From Lysobacteraceae bacterium (lineage in GTDB: Bacteria > Pseudomonadota > Gammaproteobacteria > Steroidobacterales > Steroidobacteraceae), in contig JAAYXG010000512.1 in assembly GCA_012516015.1 (NCBI GenBank), positions 1 to 10,641 on the forward strand: a stretch of DNA of 10,641 nucleotides. The letters are read 5' to 3'. How positions within the stretch are numbered: the first letter of the stretch is position 1; the number at the start of each line of letters is the position of its first letter. The position numbers were made by a program, and so were the translations under genes. Positions 6,215-10,641 of this stretch are shown here, one piece after another. The notes beneath the pieces are model-generated. The model had not been told where the DNA came from, ran no database searches, and saw only the letters and a program-made list of their open reading frames with translations.

Positions 6215-6309
6215 GTTGACGGTTGACGGTTGACGGCCAGAGAAGGGCCAAGAGCGCGAGAATTCGCGCTTCCGATCCGGCTGTCAACCGTCAACTGTCA
6301 ACCGTCAAC
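6215..6309. repeat. GTTGACR heptamer inverted-repeat element, copy 3
   Basis: The left arm has three GTTGACG units (6215-6235), then GCCAG (6236-6240). The right arm has four YGTCAAC units (6282-6309), with the inner flank CCGGC before it. Within the 41-bp core is a perfect stem, AGCGCGA (6253-6259) with TCGCGCT (6264-6270), loop GAAT. The element fills the whole spacer between ttcA and the hydrolase gene, and contains the ttcA stop codon (6300-6298). Confidence 0.9.
6259..6287 (-). promoter_or_regulatory. Consensus -35 inside repeat copy 3 with weak -10, facing the hydrolase gene
   Basis: On the minus strand the innermost right-arm unit provides an exact TTGACA (6287-6282). After exactly 17 bp comes AATTCT (6264-6259), which matches three of six -10 bases and lies in the core hairpin. 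A transcript would begin about 45 nt before the hydrolase ATG. The -35 match follows from the repeat unit itself, so this may be coincidence. Confidence 0.2.
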
Positions 6310-7110
6310 CTTGTTTGGGTCCTGAACCAACGCGGCGAAGTCGAATGCATTCGGATCGGCCAAATGCGATGGCACGACATTGCATATGCTGGAGAACAGT
6401 GTCTCGATGCGGCCGGGGTATTGTTGCTCCCATTCGCGTAGCATCTTCTTGATCTCGGCGCGCTGCATGTTCTCCTGCGAGCCGCAGAGCGTGCAGGGAA
6501 TCAGCGGGAAGTCGCGCGCACGCGCATAGCGGGCGATGTCGCGCTCCGAAACATACGCGAGCGGTCGGATGACGATGTGCCGGCCGTCTTCCGAGCGCAG
6601 CTTCGGCGGCATCGCTTTGAGCTTGCCGCCGAAGAACATGTTCAAGAACAGCGTCTCGACGATGTCGTCGCGATGATGACCGAGCGCGACCTTCGTGATG
6701 CCGTTCTCGGCGGCATAGCGATACAGCGCGCCGCGGCGCAGGCGCGAGCATAGGCCGCACATCGTCTTGCCCTCGGGGATCACGCGTTTGACGACGCTGT
6801 AAGTGTCTTGCTCGATGATGTGAAACGGCACGCCGAGTGCCGTTAGATAATCCGGCAGCACGTGCTCGGGAAATCCCGGCTGCTTCTGATCCAAGTTCAC
6901 CGCGATCAACTCGAAGCGCACGGGCGCGCTTCGCTGCAGCGAGAGCAGGATATCGAGCAGCGTGTACGAATCCTTACCGCCCGACAAACACACCATCACC
7001 CGATCGCCCTCCCCGATCATCCCGAAGTCTTCGATCGCTTTGCCGACGAGCCCGCGCAAGCGGGCCTGCAAGCGCTTGAAGTTGTTGGAGGGAGAGAGGA
7101 CGGCGGACAT
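6298..7110 (-). CDS. ttcA: TtcA tRNA cytidine(32) 2-thiolase
   Basis: TtcA adds sulphur to C32 of certain tRNAs in the cytoplasm, using ATP activation and a [4Fe-4S] cluster. The product has 270 residues. The PP-loop ATPase motif is SGGKDS (43-48), and GHHRDD (144-149) is the second conserved ATP-pyrophosphatase block. Two CXXC pairs, C118/C121 ([14 protein letters not shown]) and C206/C209 (CTLCGSQ), are those that distinguish TtcA from TilS and other PP-loop enzymes. In the family three of these ligate the cluster. ATG 7110 leaves 42 residues before the P-loop, normal for TtcA; no strong Shine-Dalgarno is seen. The final residues (VDG after PNK) and the TGA come from repeat copy 3, so the native C-terminus has been replaced or trimmed by a few residues. 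The GGGGCYY repeat element begins 13 bp upstream of the start. Confidence 0.95.
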   Translation of the reverse strand: MSAVLSPSNNFKRLQARLRGLVGKAIEDFGMIGEGDRVMVCLSGGKDSYTLLDILLSLQRSAPVRFELIAVNLDQKQPGFPEHVLPDYLTALGVPFHIIEQDTYSVVKRVIPEGKTMCGLCSRLRRGALYRYAAENGITKVALGHHRDDIVETLFLNMFFGGKLKAMPPKLRSEDGRHIVIRPLAYVSERDIARYARARDFPLIPCTLCGSQENMQRAEIKKMLREWEQQYPGRIETLFSSICNVVPSHLADPNAFDFAALVQDPNKVDG

Positions 7111-7122
7111 GACTGCGGGCGT

Positions 7123-7273
7123 GGGGCTCGGGGCCTGGGGCTTGGGTAAGAAGCGGAATCGCGGATTCTAACCTTCCTCCATCCAAGATGTACGAGCCGC
7201 TCTCTCTCGCAGAGGCGCGAAAACAGAGATCAGTCCGTTCCGTGTTTGGCCCGAGCCCCAGGCCCCGAACCCG
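7123..7273. repeat. GGGGCYY heptamer inverted-repeat element
   Basis: The left arm has tandem GGGGCTC, GGGGCCT, GGGGCTT and a partial GGG (7123-7146). The right arm is the inverse form: partial GGCCC, then GAGCCCC, AGGCCCC, GAACCCG (7248-7273). The 101-bp core has a perfect GAATC/GATTC stem around GCG (7156-7168) and no gene. The element fills the spacer between the carboxypeptidase gene, whose TAG is at 7280-7278, and ttcA. The layout matches the GTTGACR elements, but the heptamer is unrelated. Confidence 0.75.
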
Positions 7274-7277
7274 CCCC

Positions 7278-8774
7278 CTACTCCTCGAGATACTTCGCTT
7301 CCGCGTACCTCAGCCATGCGGCGGCCGTGAGCGGCCTGCCGGTGGCGTTCTGGATGAGCTCGGGCGTGCTGAGGCGTGCGCCGTGGCTGTGGATGTTCTG
7401 ACGCAGCCATTCGAACAAACCCGCGAAGTACCCGGCTGCAATCTCCTCGTCGAGCTCCGGGCGCTCGCTGCGCAAGGTCTCGTAGAGCTGGCCCGCGATC
7501 ACCGCACCGATCGAGTACGAGGGAAAGTAACCGAACGAGCCGGTAGCCCAGTGCACGTCTTGCAAGCAACCCTCGGCGTCGTTCGACGGACGCACGCCCA
7601 ATCTGTCGTGTATGCGTTCATTCCACGCCTCCGGCACGTCCTGCACCTTGAGCGTGCCGTCGAGGATTTCCTTCTCGAGCTCATACCGAAGCATGATGTG
7701 CACCGTATACGTCACCTCGTCCGCATCGACCCGTATCAGACTGCGGCGGACGCGCGTGAGCAGCCGATAGAGATTCTCGACTTCCCATTCCGGCCCGGAC
7801 ACACCGCCGATCCTCTCGAGCAGCGGACGCAAGTACTTCAGGAACGGGCGATTGCGACAGATCAGCATCTCGAGCAGCAGCGACTGGCTCTCGTGAACGG
7901 CCATGCCGCGATCACGTCCGACCGGTTGACCGCGCCACGCTTCGGGCAACCCCACTTCGTACATGGCGTGGCCCATCTCGTGCAGCACGCCCATGAGCCC
8001 GCTCAATGGCTCGTTGGGAATGAAGCGCGTCGTGATGCGAATGTCGCCCGGCGCGCCGCCCGTGAACGGATGCTCGCTCTCGTCCAGCCGTCCGCGATCG
8101 AACGGAAAGCCGATCGCTTTCATCACTTCCACGGCGAGCTGGCGCTGCTTAGAGGGAGGTATGCGTCCCGCGAGCTCGAGCGGCGCACGCGCGGCTTGCA
8201 GATCGATCACCTCCTGGATGAACCCGGGTAAGCGCATTCCGAGCGTCGTGAAGATGCCGTCGATTTCCTTCGTCGTGAGCCCGGGGCTGAACTCATCGAT
8301 GAGGGCATCATAGGGGCTCAAATCGAGCGCTTTGCCGATGAGCGCGGCCTTGTCGCGCGTCAGATTGACGACCTCCTCGAAATGCGGAGCGAACACGCTG
8401 AAGTCGCTCTTCTGCTTCGCATCGAGCCAGCGCATTTCCGCACGTGAGATCGCCTTCGCCAGACGTGAGACGAGATTTTGAGGGGTTACCATCGCGAGCT
8501 CTCGCTCGCGCCGCATCTCGCGCAGATTCGCGAGCTGCCACTCCTCCAAGCCCTGCGCGTTCGCCTCGGCACGATCCAGCAAGCGCGAAACGCGCGGCGA
8601 GCTCACGAGCGCATGGCACTGCGTCTCGAGCGCCGCGAGCTGCTCGCCGCGAAGCTCCGAGCTTCCGCGCGGCATCATCACGGCGGAATCCCACCGCAGC
8701 ACGGAAGCCGCGGTGCGAAACGCATGCAAGCGTCTGAATTCCTGCTCGAGTTGTTGATACGGGGTCAGCGCCAT
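7278..8774 (-). CDS. M32 (Taq-type) metallocarboxypeptidase
   Basis: M32 enzymes are cytoplasmic zinc or cobalt carboxypeptidases that remove C-terminal residues, usually excluding proline. The product is 498 residues from ATG 8774, the usual family length. All family motifs occur in order: HPFT (235-238), DIRITT (from 244), the metal site HEMGH (265-269), HESQS (294-298) with the third metal ligand Glu295, IRVDAD (347-352) and GCLQDVHW (402-409). The segment ATGSFGYFPSY follows, where the substrate carboxylate is normally held. ATG 8774 (MALTPYQQLEQEFRRL) is preferred because family proteins begin close to the YQQL helix. ATG 8807 would add 11 residues (MAPAICEHSHE); neither has a clear Shine-Dalgarno. 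The stop codon is 4 bp from the right arm of the GGGGCYY element. No operon partner is evident; the 242-277 bp upstream spacer holds a + strand terminator and no other gene. Confidence 0.94.
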   Translation of the reverse strand: MALTPYQQLEQEFRRLHAFRTAASVLRWDSAVMMPRGSSELRGEQLAALETQCHALVSSPRVSRLLDRAEANAQGLEEWQLANLREMRRERELAMVTPQNLVSRLAKAISRAEMRWLDAKQKSDFSVFAPHFEEVVNLTRDKAALIGKALDLSPYDALIDEFSPGLTTKEIDGIFTTLGMRLPGFIQEVIDLQAARAPLELAGRIPPSKQRQLAVEVMKAIGFPFDRGRLDESEHPFTGGAPGDIRITTRFIPNEPLSGLMGVLHEMGHAMYEVGLPEAWRGQPVGRDRGMAVHESQSLLLEMLICRNRPFLKYLRPLLERIGGVSGPEWEVENLYRLLTRVRRSLIRVDADEVTYTVHIMLRYELEKEILDGTLKVQDVPEAWNERIHDRLGVRPSNDAEGCLQDVHWATGSFGYFPSYSIGAVIAGQLYETLRSERPELDEEIAAGYFAGLFEWLRQNIHSHGARLSTPELIQNATGRPLTAAAWLRYAEAKYLEE

Positions 8775-8893
8775 TTCGTGGCTGTGCTCGCAAATCGCTG
8801 GGGCCATTCTACCGACGGATCGCCGGGAACCCGGCTGCGGGCCGCGAGCTCGCCTGTACTCCGACCAGGAGGAAGAAAAAATCTATCTACAAT

Positions 8894-9036
8894 CAGCTAC
8901 TTACGGACACCGCCCGCGCGTAGGAACCTTCTCGTATTGTGCGTGTCGAAAGCTGTGTCCTCCTGCGAGCGCATTCCTAGCGGATGCGAGTGACGAGCCG
9001 GCGAAGATTCCCCATCTTCGCCGGCTTTTCTTTTTC
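8894..9036 (+). ncRNA. Candidate small RNA ending at an intrinsic terminator
   Basis: The terminator at 8997-9035 needs a + strand transcript, yet both flanking genes are on the minus strand. A -10-like TACAAT (8888-8893) would start transcription near 8900 and give an RNA of about 135 nt; the -35 region is poor. The interval has a further possible stem CGCAT (8970-8974) with ATGCG (8984-8988), and several GGA triplets (near 8904, 8922 and 8982) of the kind found in CsrA-binding RNAs. It does not resemble tmRNA, 6S, RNase P or SRP RNA. The left boundary is a guess. Confidence 0.35.
8997..9036 (+). terminator. Strong intrinsic terminator on the + strand
   Basis: GCCGGCGAAGAT (8997-9008) pairs perfectly over 12 bp with ATCTTCGCCGGC (9014-9025) around the loop TCCCC. 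It is followed at once by TTTTCTTTTT (9026-9035). On the minus strand the bases after the stem are TCGTCACTCG, so the U-tract works only for + strand transcripts. It is therefore not the usual terminator of the RND gene that ends at 9051. Confidence 0.88.
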
Positions 9037-9050
9037 GAGCCTCCCTCTTC

Positions 9051-10641
9051 TCAAACGCGCGGACGGGTGGCTGCCGCCGAGACGCGCTCGGGCGCGGTGC
9101 GCAGCGAATCGATCAATCTCGAAATGTATTCGGGCGACTTCGTGTTGCGCGCGACAAACGCATACACGACGGGCACGAGGTAGAGCGTGAGCAACATCGA
9201 GAAGGTCACGCCGTAGACGACGACCGCGCCGATCGCTTGACGGCTTTCTGCACCGGCGCCGGTCGCGATCAAGAGCGGTACCGCACCGAACGCCGTACAG
9301 AGACTCGTCATCAGCACCGGCCGCAAACGAATTGTCGCGGCTTGCACGATCGCTTCTCTGAACTCGACGCCGCGATCGCGCAATTGATTCGCGAACTCGA
9401 CGATCAAGATGCCGTTCTTCGCGGCCAGGCCGATCAGCATGATGCAGCCGATTTGGCTGAAGATGTTGATCGAGCCGTCGGAGAAATAAAGTCCGAGCAG
9501 CGCGCCGGCCACGGCGAGCGGCACGGTCATCATGATGATGATCGGATGGCGGAAGCTTTCGAATTGCGCCGCGAGCACGAGGAACACGATCACGAGCGCG
9601 AGCACGAAGGTCACGTAGAGCGCGCCGCCCGAGCGCTTGTACTCGCGCGACTCGCCGTCGTAGTTGATCTGCGCGTGCGACGGCAGCTCGCTGCGCACCA
9701 GCTCCTCGAAATACTCGAGCGCTTCGCCGAGCGAATAGCCGGCATTCAGATGCGCCGAGATCGTGACGGAGCGCAGCCGGTCGAAGCGCTTCAGCTCGCG
9801 GGCACCGGCGGTCTCGGAGACCGTGACCAGATTCGATAGCGGCACGAGCGCGTTCGACGTCGCCGAGCGCACGTAGATATTGTTCAAGTCGTTCGGCGAA
9901 GCCCGATCCTCCTCGCGCGACTGCAAGATCACGTTGTACTCCTCGCCCCGATCGAGGAACGTGGTGACGACGCGCGAGCCCATCATCGTTTCGAGCGTAC
10001 GCCCGACCGCCGTCAGCGAAACGCCCAGGTCGGCGGCTCGATCGCGGTCGATCGCGACGTTGAGCTGCGGTTTGCGGGGGTGGTAGTCCGAATCGATATT
10101 CGTGAGACCCGGATTGTCGACGGCTTTGGCGACCAGAATATCGCGCCACGCTGCGAGCTCGTCGTAGTCGCCCCCGCCGAGCACGATCTGCACCGGCGCG
10201 CCGCCACGGATACCGAGTCCTCGCGGCGTGCCGACGACGATTCGCACCGGCAGATCCGCAAATCGCGCACGTAGCCGAGCGGCGATCTCCTGGGCGGTTT
10301 CGTCGCGCTCATCCCAATGATTCAACACGAGGAGGATGCGCCCGATATTGACGTCTCCGCCGCCGCCAAACGCACCCACGCGCGTTTGCGCGCCCTTCAC
10401 GGTGCCGCGCTCGACTTCCTCCATCGCGATCGCCTCAGCCTGGCGCAAATACTCATCCACATACTGCAGGCTCGATCCTTCCGGCGCCATGACTGCAATC
10501 CACACGCGCTGACGATCCTCGGCAGGCGAGTATTCGGATGGAAGCACGGAGAAGAGCGCGACCGCGAGCGCGACCGTCGCGGCCCCGGCGCCGAGCACGA
10601 TCGCCGGCGCTGCAAGCGCCGCGCGTACGGAACGCTCGTAC
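9051..10641 (-). CDS. RND-family (HAE1/AcrB-like) efflux permease, C-terminal half (5' end outside window)
   Basis: The frame is open from the right edge to the TGA at 9053-9051 and gives 529 residues, about half of a typical 1,020-1,050 aa permease. It begins just before transmembrane helix 7 (YERSVRAALAAPAIV), followed by LPSEYSPAEDRQRVWIAV, the usual entry to the second periplasmic domain. That domain runs over roughly 280 residues. The C-terminal helices follow with hallmark segments: VLAAQFESFRHPIIIMMTVPLA, IGLAAKNGILIVEFAN and AIVQAATIRLRPVLMTSL. This is the proton-driven inner-membrane pump that works with a periplasmic adaptor and an outer-membrane channel. The sequence fits the hydrophobic/amphiphilic drug subgroup rather than metal exporters, but the substrate is unknown. 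The adaptor gene is expected upstream (right of the window); no outer-membrane factor gene follows. The GTG at 10598 is an internal valine, not a start. Confidence 0.93.
   Translation of the reverse strand, partial: YERSVRAALAAPAIVLGAGAATVALAVALFSVLPSEYSPAEDRQRVWIAVMAPEGSSLQYVDEYLRQAEAIAMEEVERGTVKGAQTRVGAFGGGGDVNIGRILLVLNHWDERDETAQEIAARLRARFADLPVRIVVGTPRGLGIRGGAPVQIVLGGGDYDELAAWRDILVAKAVDNPGLTNIDSDYHPRKPQLNVAIDRDRAADLGVSLTAVGRTLETMMGSRVVTTFLDRGEEYNVILQSREEDRASPNDLNNIYVRSATSNALVPLSNLVTVSETAGARELKRFDRLRSVTISAHLNAGYSLGEALEYFEELVRSELPSHAQINYDGESREYKRSGGALYVTFVLALVIVFLVLAAQFESFRHPIIIMMTVPLAVAGALLGLYFSDGSINIFSQIGCIMLIGLAAKNGILIVEFANQLRDRGVEFREAIVQAATIRLRPVLMTSLCTAFGAVPLLIATGAGAESRQAIGAVVVYGVTFSMLLTLYLVPVVYAFVARNTKSPEYISRLIDSLRTAPERVSAAATRPRV

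Noticed and set aside
8867..9050. Open frame after a perfect AGGAGG (8867-8872) on the + strand
   Set aside because: The only codon at a suitable distance is ATC, the frame runs straight through the strong terminator, and the translation shows no protein-like pattern. The AGGAGG is probably chance.
8808..9050. tRNA, 6S, tmRNA or SRP RNA in the carboxypeptidase-RND spacer
   Set aside because: No cloverleaf, no TTCGA arm in context and no conserved cores of these RNAs; only the terminator is firm.
8977..10149. 390-codon minus-strand frame inside the RND permease gene
   Set aside because: An Arg/Ala-rich alternative frame of the same strand; the RND frame has clear transmembrane segments and family motifs.

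Overview
The window is GC-rich chromosomal DNA of a proteobacterium, most likely a gammaproteobacterium. The pointers are a full-length PlsB glycerol-3-phosphate acyltransferase (about 815 aa), a TtcA tRNA thiolase with its four cysteines, an outer-membrane phospholipase A and an ArfB ribosome-rescue hydrolase. The repeat content suggests a Xanthomonadales, Steroidobacterales or Nevskiales-like relative, but that placement is inference only. There is no sign of phage, plasmid, transposase or CRISPR.

Layout. On the + strand at the left edge lie the 3' part of an MscS-family channel gene (1-824) and arfB (about 931-1350). arfB converges with a long set of minus-strand genes. In order of transcription (right to left) these are: an RND efflux permease cut by the right edge (10641-9051), an M32 carboxypeptidase (8774-7278), ttcA (7110-6298), a small alpha/beta hydrolase (6208-5702), a small lipoprotein (5597-5373), plsB (5342-2895) and pldA (2658-1432). 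The lipoprotein and plsB are 30 bp apart and probably share a transcript. plsB (first acylation step of phospholipid synthesis) and pldA (outer-membrane phospholipid degradation) lie in series, but a 236-bp hairpin-rich spacer separates them. The other genes are housekeeping neighbours with no obvious shared pathway.

The genes are ordinary; the spacers are not. Three spacers carry a heptamer repeat, GTTGACR, in inverted or single arms (829-912, 5688-5720, 6215-6309). A fourth carries an unrelated heptamer, GGGGCYY, in the same inverted layout (7123-7273). Three or more GTTGACR units put a TGA in all three frames. Because the arms are inverted, this is true for translation entering from either side. 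The stop codons of ttcA and of the hydrolase actually lie inside these arms. Read outwards, the arms have no stop, so automatic start calling tends to begin genes inside them (false N-termini such as MTVDSQ or MTVDGQ).

The plsB-pldA spacer holds two copies of a REP-like hairpin unit plus a 19-bp stem that includes the plsB stop codon. Between the carboxypeptidase and RND genes there is a strong intrinsic terminator on the + strand although both flanking genes are on the minus strand. This points to an unannotated + strand transcript, possibly a small RNA of about 130-140 nt.
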